From a virus, in IMG/VR virus record IMGVR_UViG_3300034072_001291, positions 1 through 31,552 of that record: a DNA stretch of 31,552 nucleotides; one strand, given 5' to 3'. Positions 21,972-29,349 of this stretch are shown piece after piece. The translations under genes were made by a program, and so were the position numbers. Numbering within the stretch: the stretch's first letter is position 1; the number at the start of each line of letters is the position of its first letter. The notes under the pieces were generated by a model. That model was not told the DNA's origin. It saw nothing but the letters and a program-made list of their open reading frames with translations, and ran no database searches.

Positions 21972-22234
21972 TGCCCTGCGATAACGTGACCTTGCCTGAC
22001 GGCACCCACGCGATCGTCTGCTCGAGCGGGCCGCGCAAGCGCTGCGCCTGCGGCCAGCGCGCTACCCTCCTCTGCGACTGGAAGGTGCCGGAGCGGCGAT
22101 CGGGAACGTGCGACACCCCGATCTGCGCCAGCTGTGCCACGTCCCCCGCCCCCGGAAAGGACCTTTGCCCCACCCACGCCGCCGCCTTCCGCGAATGGAG
22201 CGCGCGGCAAGCCCGAAGGAGAGCCGTATCATGA
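21971..22234 (+). CDS. Small Cys-rich protein
   Basis: 87 residues, TGATG overlap with the GapR-like gene. Cysteines occur at 3, 17, 25, 27, 35, 47, 52, 55 and 66 with a following His (CPTH), in the arrangement CACGQR...LCDW....GTCDTPICASC....DLCPTH. This suggests two structural zinc sites, like a compact zinc-ribbon or treble-clef protein. The C-terminus is basic (ARQARRRAVS). Possibly nucleic-acid or protein binding; family not recognised. It ends in an ATGA overlap with the next gene. Confidence 0.7.
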   Translation: MPCDNVTLPDGTHAIVCSSGPRKRCACGQRATLLCDWKVPERRSGTCDTPICASCATSPAPGKDLCPTHAAAFREWSARQARRRAVS

Positions 22235-22623
22235 AGTTCTGGCCGATCTTCCCGTCGCGCCGCAGCGGCAAGTCTGCCGGTGCCGGTCCCGTCGATCCGG
22301 AGGGCTGGCAGCCCGGCGATCAGGCCGAATGCATCGGCAATGGCAACTGGTTCGATCTCCACGGCCGCCGCGTCGCCGGACCGAAGACCGGACAGGTGCT
22401 CAAGGTAGCCGGTGTCCACGATGGCTGGTCGATCGGCGAACAGGGCAAGGTCCTCGGCCTCTCCTTCGCGGCCTTCCCCGGCGAAAGCTACGTCGCGAAG
22501 GCCTTCCGCAAGGTTCGCCCCCGCTCTGACGAGGCAACCGCCGCCGACGCGGAATTCACCGCTCTCGTCCGCCGCCCGCCCGAACCGGTCATGCCGCGCG
22601 AAACCATCGAGGAGTGCCAGTGA
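22231..22623 (+). CDS. Hypothetical early protein with SH3-like look
   Basis: 130 residues from the ATG at 22231. The N-terminus KFWPIFPSRRSGK is basic and hydrophobic. The middle (WQPGDQAECIGNGNWFDLHGRR, KTGQVLKVAGVHDG, LSFAAFPGESYVAKAFRKVRP) reads like a small beta-barrel of the type seen in KOW/SH3-like proteins. The acidic tail (FTALVRRPPEPVMPRETIEE) follows. It is coupled on both sides. Function unknown. Confidence 0.65.
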   Translation: MKFWPIFPSRRSGKSAGAGPVDPEGWQPGDQAECIGNGNWFDLHGRRVAGPKTGQVLKVAGVHDGWSIGEQGKVLGLSFAAFPGESYVAKAFRKVRPRSDEATAADAEFTALVRRPPEPVMPRETIEECQ

Positions 22624-22805
22624 TGCCGATGCGCACCACGCCCCCCTTCCTCGATGAGGCCCAGCTGCGCATCGAGACCGAACAGCGCCGCGCCGAATAC
22701 CAGGCGCGCCTCGAACGCGACCGGCGGCTTCTAGTGGCCTTCGCAGGCCTCGTCGCCGTGATCAGCGCGGTCATTCTCTTCAGCCTCGCCGGACTGCTCG
22801 GCTGA
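22623..22805 (+). CDS. Small single-span membrane protein
   Basis: 60 residues from the ATG at 22623 (TGATG overlap). Residues 12-38 are a charged helix (QLRIETEQRRAEYQARLERDRRL) and residues 39-58 a hydrophobic membrane segment (VAFAGLVAVISAVILFSLAG). With the charged helix likely cytoplasmic, it would sit in the inner membrane. Early membrane proteins of this size in phages often act in exclusion or host takeover, but nothing specific shows here. Confidence 0.65.
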   Translation: MPMRTTPPFLDEAQLRIETEQRRAEYQARLERDRRLLVAFAGLVAVISAVILFSLAGLLG

Positions 22806-22833
22806 GACCCCCAACCACCAAAGGAGACAACCA

Positions 22834-23100
22834 GTGAAGGCACTTGTGACAACCAGCTACCGCGGCGTGTTCGCCGGCGAGATCGATGATGATCAGGATC
22901 TCACGGCCACGTCCATGCCGCTCAAGGGTGCCCGCATGGCGATCCGCTTCGGAACCACCCGCGGCGTGCTCGAGCTCGCCCAGACGGGCCCGACGTCCAG
23001 CAGCAGGATCAGCGCGCCGGCCGATATCGCGATGCTTCACAGCATCACCGGTGTCTTCGCGATCACCGAAGAAGCGTGGGCCAAATGGCAGGCGGCCTGA
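22834..23100 (+). CDS. DUF6948-like phage protein
   Basis: 88 residues from a GTG at 22834, preceded by a strong AAAGGAG. The sequence KALVTTSYRGVFAGEI, then DLTATSMPLKGARMAIRFG, then TTRGVLELAQTGP and SRISAPADIAMLHSITGVFAITEEA closely follows the small, widely spread phage family DUF6948. Function unknown. The independent Shine-Dalgarno and the 28-base gap suggest its translation is set separately from the genes before it. Confidence 0.78.
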   Translation: MKALVTTSYRGVFAGEIDDDQDLTATSMPLKGARMAIRFGTTRGVLELAQTGPTSSSRISAPADIAMLHSITGVFAITEEAWAKWQAA

Positions 23101-23555
23101 GCCTCCCGCCCGAACCCGGACCGCTGACAGCCGATGACATCATACGGGCAGGAGCTTGCAATGGTGGCGTCGGTCGTCGGCTGCGCGAGGTTGCGGACAC
23201 GATCGAGGTCGCCGCCGCGGAGCCCGCTTCCCGGATGCTGACCATGGTTCCGCGAGAAGAGCGGCAGTACATCCTGGACGCGGTTTCGGCCAAGACCCTC
23301 CCGGGCGACGGAGCCACCCAGAGCTACGGCGACGGCTACGGCGACGGCTACGGCTACGGCGACGGCTACGGCTACGGCTACGGCTACGGCTACGGCTACG
23401 GCGACGGCTACGGCTACGGCTACGGCTACGGCTACGGCTACGGCTACGGCTACGGCGACGGCTACGGCTACGGCTACGGCGACGGCTACGGCGACGGCGA
23501 CGGCTACGGCGACGGCTACGGCGACGGCCGTGGGTCGGGGGTGGCCTATGGATAA
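23085..23555 (+). CDS. Tyr-Gly / Asp-Gly repeat protein
   Basis: 156 residues from the ATG at 23085 (a GTG at 23076 is possible), overlapping the previous gene by 16 bases. Residues 1-80 form a folded-looking domain (LTADDIIRAGACNGGVGRRLREVADTI..., PREERQYILDAVSAKT). Residues 81-148 are 34 consecutive Tyr-Gly or Asp-Gly dipeptides (24 YG, 10 DG), then RGSGVAYG. Such a low-complexity tail would be disordered, aromatic and acidic, with the make-up of phase-separating or sticky sequences. I recall Gly-rich repeat tails of this style in some phage early proteins but know no function. The tail is not secreted: no signal peptide. Confidence 0.75.
   Translation: MAGGLSLPPEPGPLTADDIIRAGACNGGVGRRLREVADTIEVAAAEPASRMLTMVPREERQYILDAVSAKTLPGDGATQSYGDGYGDGYGYGDGYGYGYGYGYGYGDGYGYGYGYGYGYGYGYGDGYGYGYGDGYGDGDGYGDGYGDGRGSGVAYG
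23325..23528 (+). repeat. 34-unit hexanucleotide repeat (TACGGC / GACGGC)
   Basis: 204 bases made only of the units TACGGC and GACGGC, differing at a single base (T or G). Every Gly codon is GGC. The order of T/G units is irregular (Y and D arranged in runs), and all three forward frames are free of stops. The unit length keeps the reading frame on expansion or contraction. This is a polymorphic-looking minisatellite inside a gene. Confidence 0.95.
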
Positions 23556-23826
23556 TCTGATCGTCAGCCGCCACGCGATGGATCGCTACCGCGAGTGCGT
23601 GGCGGACCTGTCCGATCACGAGATCTTCGCCCGCCTGTCCGGCCCGGCCTTCGAGCTCGCGGCCGAGATCGGCGCGCCCTTCGTCAAGCTTCCGACCGGC
23701 CATCGCGCGGTCATCCGCGACGCGACCGTCATCACCATCCTTCACGCCGATTGCAGCTGCGGCCTGCTCGATCCCCGCCGCGATCCCCACCCAGCCCAGG
23801 AGCACCACAGGAGCACCCAACCATGA
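23548..23826 (+). CDS. DUF4258-like small protein
   Basis: 92 residues from the ATG at 23548, which overlaps the repeat gene by 8 bases. The pattern IVSRHAMDRYRECVADLS..EIFARL, then AAEIGAPFVKLPTGHRAVIRDATVITIL resembles DUF4258-type proteins, small relatives of the RelE/MqsR fold found in phages. Residues His9 and Arg13 (SRHAMDRYRE) are the family's usual start. It ends in Cys/Pro/His-rich tail residues. No partner antitoxin is adjacent, so toxin activity is not claimed. The stop overlaps the ParB ATG (ATGA). Confidence 0.62.
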   Translation: MDNLIVSRHAMDRYRECVADLSDHEIFARLSGPAFELAAEIGAPFVKLPTGHRAVIRDATVITILHADCSCGLLDPRRDPHPAQEHHRSTQP

Positions 23827-25778
23827 CCACGCCTCCGCCTGACACCACAGTCCATCTCACCCTCGCCGATCTGGCGATCTCGCCGCTTAATGTCCGCTAC
23901 AACGAGAAGGACGCCAACGCGGTCGAGGCGCTCTCCGCCTCGATCGTCGAGCAGGGCCTGCTCGAGCAGCTGCTCATCCACCCGGCGCCTGAAGGCGCGA
24001 AGTGGACGAAGCGCGAGAAGATGAAGGGCGATCTTCGCCCGCCCGCAAAATATGGCGTGCTCGCCGGTGGCCGGCGCTACCGCGCGATCCGCCTCGCGGT
24101 CGCGCGTTTCCAGCTGCCCGCCGACTTCCCGGTCCGGTGCGTGATCAAGGATCTGTCCGACCAGCAGATCGTGCTGCTCTCCCTGTCTGAGAACCTCCTG
24201 CGCCGCGATCTGCAGGGCTATGAGGTCCATGCCGCGATCGCGCGCCTGCGCGGCCTCGGGATGGACATCGGCGAGATCGCCCGCAACCTCGGCCAGAGCC
24301 CCGACTGGGTCGCCCAGCAGGCGCGGCTCGGCGCGCTGCACCCGCCGATCTTCGCGGCCTATTCGGCAGGCGAGATCGATGTCGAGCAGGCCCGCGCCTT
24401 CGCCGCGACCGAGGAACTCACCCTGCAGGCTGCCGCCTGGGAACACTTCGCCCGGCGTCAGAACTGGGAACGCCAGCCGCACCAGATCCGCGCCTTCTAC
24501 AAGGTCGGCGATCACCAGCTGGCCAAGCTCCTGCGCCTGGTCGGCGAGGACGCCTATCGCGCCGCCGGCGGGCACTTCGAGCTCGACCTTTTCGCCGCCG
24601 ATCAGGACCACCGCGGCCGCGTGGCCGACGAGGAGCTGCTGCAGAAGCTGGCAGAGAAGGTTCTCGATGCCGTCCGCACCGGGATCCGCGCCGAATCGCA
24701 GCGCCGGGATCTGCGCTTCGCTGCCCAGCCGCCCCAGCGGCACGGCTTCAACGACACCGCGCTCGAGATCTATGTCGAGAGCCCGGCCGATCTCGACCCC
24801 GCGATTCCCGCTGATGCATTGTTCGCAACGCTTGAAGTCACCAACCACGGCAGCGCTGTTCACCGCTTCTGGTGGGCCAGCCGCAAGGCGAAGGATGACT
24901 TCGAAAGGGGCAAGGTACCCACTTCAGCGGGTGGCGCTCCCGCTCGCGAGGAGGAGCTCGAGGGCGCCGCCCTCGCCGCCCCGGCTGTCTACGGTAAGGA
25001 AGCGCGCGCGATCGCCCGGGATGAGCACGGCCTGTCGGCGAGCGGGCTCGAGGTCTGCCGCTCGATCCGCCGCGACATCCTGCGCTGGGGGCTGCTGACC
25101 GAGGCGCGCAGCATGGCCGGTGCGGGGCTGTCGATCGACTTCATCCTGTTCTCCCAGCTGCGAGTCGAGCTCGGCCGGGAGAGCGGGACCGCGCTCGGCG
25201 TGCGCCACCTCACCACCGCCTACGGTGCCGAGGACAACGAGGACGCCGAACTGGGCAAGGCCTATTGCCAGAGCAACGCGCGCGAGACCTTCAAGAATGA
25301 GGTCGAAGCGTTGATCGCCGAAGACTGGATGACCGGGAAGGATGTCGGCAAGGCTTTCGCTGCCTTCCTCGAGCTCGATCAGCCAGCCAAGGATCGCGCC
25401 GCCGCAGTACTTGCCGGGCTCCTGCTGAAGCGCTCGGTCAATGCTCCCGGCTTCAGGGTGCCGATGCACGATGCGCTGGCTCGCCAGCTCGGCCTCGATG
25501 CCGAACAGGCCCGCCGCGCCTGGACGCCCGATCATCACTTCACCGGCCTGTTCCCCAAGCTGAAGCGGATGGAGTTTGCTCAGGCTTACGTCCCGGCCGA
25601 TGCCTTCCGGAGCTGGAAGAACCTGGCCGACACTCCGCTCGCCGCAGCCACCGCCCACGTCCTCGGCGAACAACCGGACTGGGTGCACCCGGTGATCAGC
25701 TTCGACTTCGAAGGCTTCCACCCCGGCGGCGCGCCCGGCACGCTCGCCGCGATGCTCAAGCCGGAGCCCGCCCTGTGA
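23823..25778 (+). CDS. ParB-like protein of phage type
   Basis: 651 residues from the ATG at 23823, much longer than classical ParB (about 300). Residues 10-130 hold the ParB/Srx domain: SPLNVRY, SASIVEQGLLEQLL, then GVLAGGRRYRAIR (82-88 core) and LSENLLRRDLQGYE. An HTH follows at about 148-170 (IGEIARNLGQSPDWVAQQARLG). The last 400 residues are an unassigned helical extension (LEVCRSIRRDILRWGL, DWMTGKDVGKAFAAFLELD, WTPDHHFTGLFPKLKRME). The CTP-binding GGRRYRA box is intact. There is no ParA nearby. Such phage proteins may load on DNA, act as nucleases or aid segregation. Large ParB-like proteins are common in phages and plasmids of this group. Confidence 0.88.
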   Translation: MTTPPPDTTVHLTLADLAISPLNVRYNEKDANAVEALSASIVEQGLLEQLLIHPAPEGAKWTKREKMKGDLRPPAKYGVLAGGRRYRAIRLAVARFQLPADFPVRCVIKDLSDQQIVLLSLSENLLRRDLQGYEVHAAIARLRGLGMDIGEIARNLGQSPDWVAQQARLGALHPPIFAAYSAGEIDVEQARAFAATEELTLQAAAWEHFARRQNWERQPHQIRAFYKVGDHQLAKLLRLVGEDAYRAAGGHFELDLFAADQDHRGRVADEELLQKLAEKVLDAVRTGIRAESQRRDLRFAAQPPQRHGFNDTALEIYVESPADLDPAIPADALFATLEVTNHGSAVHRFWWASRKAKDDFERGKVPTSAGGAPAREEELEGAALAAPAVYGKEARAIARDEHGLSASGLEVCRSIRRDILRWGLLTEARSMAGAGLSIDFILFSQLRVELGRESGTALGVRHLTTAYGAEDNEDAELGKAYCQSNARETFKNEVEALIAEDWMTGKDVGKAFAAFLELDQPAKDRAAAVLAGLLLKRSVNAPGFRVPMHDALARQLGLDAEQARRAWTPDHHFTGLFPKLKRMEFAQAYVPADAFRSWKNLADTPLAAATAHVLGEQPDWVHPVISFDFEGFHPGGAPGTLAAMLKPEPAL

Positions 25779-26701
25779 GCCGCCGTGTCGCGATCGGCGT
25801 GCACGAGATCACCCGGGTCCTCGCCGGAGAGCAGACGCTCTTCCTCCGCCCCGACAGCAGCTTCTTCACGCGCGTGAAGGAAGGCGATCGGCTGTGGATC
25901 GCCGAGCCCTTCTATCTCGAGAAGCGCTTCGATGGCATCGCGCCGACCGTCGCCCGCGATCTCGGCGCGGTCCCGGCTTTCGCGGCGGACAACGTCTACA
26001 ACGCGCAGCAGCTGTCCCGCACCCACGGGCAGCGGCACCCGGCCCGCTCGCTGTGCCGCGATTGGCACCGCGCCCACATCGTCATCACCAGCCGCACCGA
26101 ACTGCGCCTGCAGGATCTTGGCGACGAGGACATCGCCCAGCTCGGCTTCGCCAACCGCTCGGCCTTCGCAGCGCACTGGGACAAGGAAGCCCAGCTGGTC
26201 GGGATCGTCCGCTACAAGCTGCAGCACAATCCGCGCGTGCTGCGTTTCGGCTTCCGTCTCGTCAACGAGCCGATCGCCTTCCCTGCGAAGCCACCTGCGA
26301 AGAAGCGCGGGCCAAAGCCGTTGACACAGAAGTCAACGCCGCCGGCACCCGTCGCGGCTGTTGCCGTTGCACCGCCCCCGCCGATCGTTGCACCCCCGCC
26401 GCCCCCTGTTGCACCGCTCACGCCGCCGCCGGTCACCCCCGCCGCTCGCCCGATCGGCCAGCAGGCTCCCCTCGGCGAGATCTTCAGCACAGGGAAAGGC
26501 GACGCCGCATTCCTGGCTGCGCTGAAGCGCGAACGCGCGAGCGGCCACACCGATTACGCCGCGCCGGTGCGCGCGCCCGTCCGCATCCGCACGATGCCGG
26601 CCATGCGCTCGCCGACCGGCAGCTGCCCCACCTGCGGCACCCGCTTCGCCCACGGCTGCAAGCACTATCCCCTGACCGAACAAAGAGAGGCTGCAAGATG
26701 A
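25775..26701 (+). CDS. ASCH/PUA-like protein with Pro-rich linker and metal-binding end
   Basis: 308 residues from a GTG at 25775 that overlaps the ParB stop (GTGA). Residues 15-170 fit the ASCH (PUA-fold) pattern: TRVKEGDRLWIAEPFYLE, IVITSRTELRLQDLGDEDIAQLGF, then RVLRFGFRLVN. ASCH domains bind RNA or modified bases. Residues 185-235 are mostly Pro, Ala and Val. Near the end is CPTCGTRFAHGCKHYP, a small C2HC-like metal site. A nucleic-acid-binding role is likely. Coupling to the ParB-like gene suggests the two work on the same DNA or transcript. Confidence 0.72.
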   Translation: MSRRVAIGVHEITRVLAGEQTLFLRPDSSFFTRVKEGDRLWIAEPFYLEKRFDGIAPTVARDLGAVPAFAADNVYNAQQLSRTHGQRHPARSLCRDWHRAHIVITSRTELRLQDLGDEDIAQLGFANRSAFAAHWDKEAQLVGIVRYKLQHNPRVLRFGFRLVNEPIAFPAKPPAKKRGPKPLTQKSTPPAPVAAVAVAPPPPIVAPPPPPVAPLTPPPVTPAARPIGQQAPLGEIFSTGKGDAAFLAALKRERASGHTDYAAPVRAPVRIRTMPAMRSPTGSCPTCGTRFAHGCKHYPLTEQREAAR

Positions 26702-26820
26702 GCATTCTCGAACTGATCCGTTGCGCATGGCGCGATGACCCGGGCGGGCTCATCGTCGGCCCCCTGATCCTGCCGGCCGCGCTTTTCGTGGCGGCCCTGT
26801 GGATCGAGGTGCTGCGGTGA
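26698..26820 (+). CDS. 40-residue membrane peptide
   Basis: ATG at 26698 overlaps the previous stop (ATGA) and the stop overlaps the next GTG (GTGA), so it is almost certainly translated. The product begins MSILELIRCAWRDDPGG and continues with one hydrophobic span (LIVGPLILPAALFVAALWI) ending VLR. A tiny single-span inner-membrane protein, function unknown. Confidence 0.65.
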   Translation: MSILELIRCAWRDDPGGLIVGPLILPAALFVAALWIEVLR

Positions 26821-26999
26821 TCGAGCAGCTGCAGATACTAAAGATGCGCGACGTCACCCGCCTGACCTCGCTCCACCGCGCAACGATATACCGCCTGATC
26901 GAGCGCGAGGAATTCCCGAAACAGATCCGCCTCGGCCGCCGCCGCGTGGGCTGGCGCGCCGCTGATGTGAGCGACTGGATCAACCGCCAGCAGGCGTAA
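26817..26999 (+). CDS. AlpA-family regulator / excisionase-like
   Basis: 60 residues from the GTG at 26817. The pattern LKMRDVTRLTSLHRATIYRLIER, then FPKQIRLGRRRVGWRAADVSDWI is the AlpA family (winged helix MerR-like). AlpA activates integrase or excision in CP4-57 and similar elements, and many family members act as recombination directionality factors next to P4-type integrases. Here it is the last gene of the early operon and precedes the integrase by 195 bases, so control of excision is the likely role. Confidence 0.88.
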   Translation: MIEQLQILKMRDVTRLTSLHRATIYRLIEREEFPKQIRLGRRRVGWRAADVSDWINRQQA

Positions 27000-27012
27000 T
27001 CCCCGGACACCA

Positions 27013-27483
27013 TTGGGGGCACCGACCCCTCAATCCTTCACCTAAGTACAAGCAAACAGGACGCTTTATGACTCCGCCCTGCATCCTTCCGCCCCAGCCA
27101 GAATTTGCCGCATATTGTCGCGCAAAGTCGCTTGGACTAGGCCAAACCCCCGAAAGTCATAGCGAATCGCGCGCAGTTTGTCGCGGCGGATCGCGTGGAA
27201 GCGCAGCCCCTGCGGGGGCACGAACAGGGGCACCGCTTGCTAACCGAGCTGCAGATCAGGAACGCGTGCCCCCAGGCAAAGCGCTACAAGCTGGCGGATG
27301 GCGGCGGGCTTTATCTCGAGGTGCTGCCTTCGGGCACCCGCTCCTGGCGCTGGAAGTATCGCTTCGGCGGAGTGGAGAAGCGCCTCACCTTCGGTCCCTG
27401 GCCGCTGATCTCTGCGCGCCGCGCGCGCGAATTGCGGGATCAGGCCAAACTAACCCTACTTGGGGGCACCGATCCGGGGGCAC
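27013..27483. repeat. Repeated GGGGGCAC motif around the integrase start (possible arm-type / att sites)
   Basis: GGGGGCAC occurs exactly at 27015-27022, 27214-27221, 27462-27469 and 27476-27483, inverted at 27266-27273, with one near copy (AGGGGCAC) at 27226-27233. The longer 13-mer TTGGGGGCACCGA is identical at 27013-27025 and 27460-27472. Copies come in pairs 12-14 bp apart. The arrangement is what arm-type sites of a P4-type integrase look like. The region upstream of the start (27000-27194) has no gene and could hold the att core, which I cannot identify. Confidence 0.6.
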
Positions 27484-28472
27484 GGCACCGGGAATCGAAG
27501 GTGCAGGCGCGACATGGCGAGACCTTCGAGGCGATCGCCCGCTCATGGCACGCGCAGAAAGCGCCGACGCTGGTGCCACGCTACGCGGCCGAGGTCATGG
27601 CGCGGCTCGAGGCGAACGCCTTCCCGCATCTTGGCCGAATGGCGATCCGCGATATCAAGCCGGCGATGGTGCTCGAGACCCTGCGAAGGATCGAGGCGCG
27701 CGGCGCGAAGACGATGGCCCACGAGGTACGCGGTCATCTTTCCGAGGTCTTTGTCTGGGCGATCGCGGCCGGGCTGGCGGAGAACGATCCTGCCGCTGTT
27801 GTCCGAAAGGCGCTGGCGCCCACGAATCCGCGCCGTCGGCCCGCGCTGGTGACCGTGCCCGAGCTGCGCGCGCTGATGGCGAAGGTCGAGGCGATGCCGC
27901 GTGTATGGCCGTCAACCAAGCTGGCCTCGCGCTTGCTGGCGCTGACCGCATCCCGGCCGGGCCCGGTGCGCCTGGCGGAGCGGGACGAGTTCGAGGACCT
28001 CGACGGAACCGAGCCGATCTGGCGCATCCCGGCCGCCAAGATGAAGCTGTCTGCCCGGAACAAGCGCGACGGCACCTTCGACTTCGTGGTACCGCTCGCC
28101 CCGGCCGCGGTGGACGTGGTCAGGGAAGCGCTGGCGCGCACCGGCGGCCCGCGATCGAAACAGCGCTGGCTGTTCCCCGGCATGACGCGGGTCGATCCGA
28201 TCAGCGATGTGACCTTGAGCAAGGTCTACATCGACGCCGGATATCGCGGCCGTCACGTGCCTCACGGATGGCGCGCGAGCTTCTCGACCATCATGAACGA
28301 GCGCGCGGCGAAGGCCGGGCGGCCGGAGGATCGCGCGATCATCGACCTGATGCTCGCCCATATGCGCGACGACGTCGAGGCAGCTTACAACCGCGCGGCG
28401 TACATGAGCAGGCGGCGCGAGCTGGCCTGCGAATGGGCGCAGCTGCTGACGGGACCACCGCCAGCCGCCTGA
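27195..28472 (+). CDS. Tyrosine recombinase, P4-type integrase
   Basis: 425 residues from the GTG at 27195; a TTG at 27237 is an alternative start close to where the conserved part begins. The order is: arm-binding domain (DUF4102) with LTELQIRNACPQAKRYKLADGGGLYLEV and WRWKYRFGGVEKRLTFGPWP; core-binding helices; then the catalytic domain with Arg254 (TASRPGPVR), His357-x2-Arg360 (VPHGWRASFS), His389 (LAH) and the Tyr398 nucleophile (EAAYNR). All catalytic residues are present, so it looks active. The usual Glu after 'RPG' is Pro here. Copies of a GGGGGCAC motif flank and enter its 5' end. Confidence 0.93.
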   Translation: MEAQPLRGHEQGHRLLTELQIRNACPQAKRYKLADGGGLYLEVLPSGTRSWRWKYRFGGVEKRLTFGPWPLISARRARELRDQAKLTLLGGTDPGARHRESKVQARHGETFEAIARSWHAQKAPTLVPRYAAEVMARLEANAFPHLGRMAIRDIKPAMVLETLRRIEARGAKTMAHEVRGHLSEVFVWAIAAGLAENDPAAVVRKALAPTNPRRRPALVTVPELRALMAKVEAMPRVWPSTKLASRLLALTASRPGPVRLAERDEFEDLDGTEPIWRIPAAKMKLSARNKRDGTFDFVVPLAPAAVDVVREALARTGGPRSKQRWLFPGMTRVDPISDVTLSKVYIDAGYRGRHVPHGWRASFSTIMNERAAKAGRPEDRAIIDLMLAHMRDDVEAAYNRAAYMSRRRELACEWAQLLTGPPPAA

Positions 28473-28488
28473 CCGCGCGAGGTGCCGC

Positions 28489-29319
28489 GTGACGGCGCCC
28501 GCTGGTACCCGGGGCGGCGAGGCCACTCCCTTTGGCCTGTTGGCATCGAAGATCGCAGCTGCGCCCCTGTCGCGCAAGACGCGCCTGAAGCTCGAGCGCG
28601 GCGACAGTCCGCGATCGGGCCAGCCGGTCTGGCGAAACAGCTACTACGAGGGGCAGTGCGAGGATCGGATCTGGCGGCGCTACGGCAATGGCACGGCACG
28701 CACGGGCCACCGGCTCCGCGGGCTGATCCTCAAGGCTGCCCGGCGCCTCGAGCGCGAGACGCGCCGCGAACGTCAGGCCGAGGCGGAGAAGCGCCGGCGC
28801 GGGCTGCTCGGCGATGTCGGGCTCGAGGTGCTCGAGTTCCTCTGGAGCCGGGTGGATTACTTCACCGGCCGCCTCGAGCCCGCGATCGCCACGATCGCGG
28901 ACGAGCTGGGACGGTCATACTCGGCCGTCCACCGTGCCCTCAAGGATCTCCGGTCCCACGGCTTCATCCAGTGGTACCGACGCTCCCGGCCGATCGAGAA
29001 CCCGGTGCCGGGCGGTCCGCTGGTCGAGCAGATCCCCAACGCCTACGCCCTGCTGATTCCCAAGGCGCTGCAGAGCTTCTTCGCAATCGAGATCGGCGGG
29101 AAGAAGCCGCCAGTGCCCGATTGCGTGGCGTGGGACCGCGAGAAGGCACGCGAGGAGTTCGAACGCCAGCTCAACCAGCTGACCCTGCGTGAGTGGCAGC
29201 AAGCCACCTGGCAGGGCGACAGCCTGCTGGGCGAGCGCCTCGAGCGCCTCGCGCGTCTGGTGGAGGAGCGCGAATCCTCGATAGCCGGAGAGACCGGGGG
29301 AGAACTTCGTTCTCCATGA
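28489..29319 (+). CDS. Winged-HTH protein, possibly a replication initiator
   Basis: 276 residues from a GTG at 28489 (GAGG 6-9 bases upstream), 16 bases after the integrase stop. Residues 75-100 are very basic (RGLILKAARRLERETRRERQ). Residues 112-165 form a winged HTH (VLEFLWSRVDYFTGRLEPAIATIADELGRSYSAVHRALKDLRSHGFI). A LVEQIPNAYALLIPKALQSFF segment follows, which is the style of DnaD/RepA-like initiators and of HTH_36 plasmid proteins. The C-terminal part is a charged helix (LERLARLVEERESS). It may start replication of the element or regulate integrase. The replication idea rests on resemblance only. Confidence 0.55.
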   Translation: MTAPAGTRGGEATPFGLLASKIAAAPLSRKTRLKLERGDSPRSGQPVWRNSYYEGQCEDRIWRRYGNGTARTGHRLRGLILKAARRLERETRRERQAEAEKRRRGLLGDVGLEVLEFLWSRVDYFTGRLEPAIATIADELGRSYSAVHRALKDLRSHGFIQWYRRSRPIENPVPGGPLVEQIPNAYALLIPKALQSFFAIEIGGKKPPVPDCVAWDREKAREEFERQLNQLTLREWQQATWQGDSLLGERLERLARLVEERESSIAGETGGELRSP

Positions 29320-29349
29320 AAGGAATGGCCTGACATGCGGTCAGGCCAT
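29299..29349 (+). terminator. Two hairpins at the end of the HTH gene
   Basis: Stem GGAGAAC-TTC-GTTCTCC (29299-29315) lies over the last codons. A perfect 10-bp stem ATGGCCTGAC-ATGCG-GTCAGGCCAT (29325-29349) starts 6 bases after the stop. The following GCGTTTCC is T-poor, so this may be a weak terminator or mRNA end protection. The rest of the gap to 29508 holds only GC-rich dyads (GCGGCGGC-TGC-GCCGCCGC at 29423-29441). Confidence 0.5.

Noticed and set aside
23325-23528. CRISPR array or tandem regulatory sites
   Set aside because: The six-base unit repeats without spacers and is in frame with an upstream coding domain.
23140-23820. Minus-strand frame with a long Arg-Ser repeat
   Set aside because: It is the complement of the TACGGC/GACGGC repeat, not an RS-protein; nothing around it supports a gene on that strand.
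23548-23826. Toxin-antitoxin pair with the repeat protein
   Set aside because: The DUF4258-like protein only loosely resembles RelE-type toxins, and the repeat protein does not look like an antitoxin.
26999-27195. tRNA gene as attachment site
   Set aside because: No cloverleaf or T-arm consensus could be found here or near the second integrase.
27068-28492. 474-residue plus-strand frame overlapping the integrase
   Set aside because: Out-of-frame shadow: Gly/Arg/Ala-rich, whereas the other frame holds all integrase catalytic motifs.
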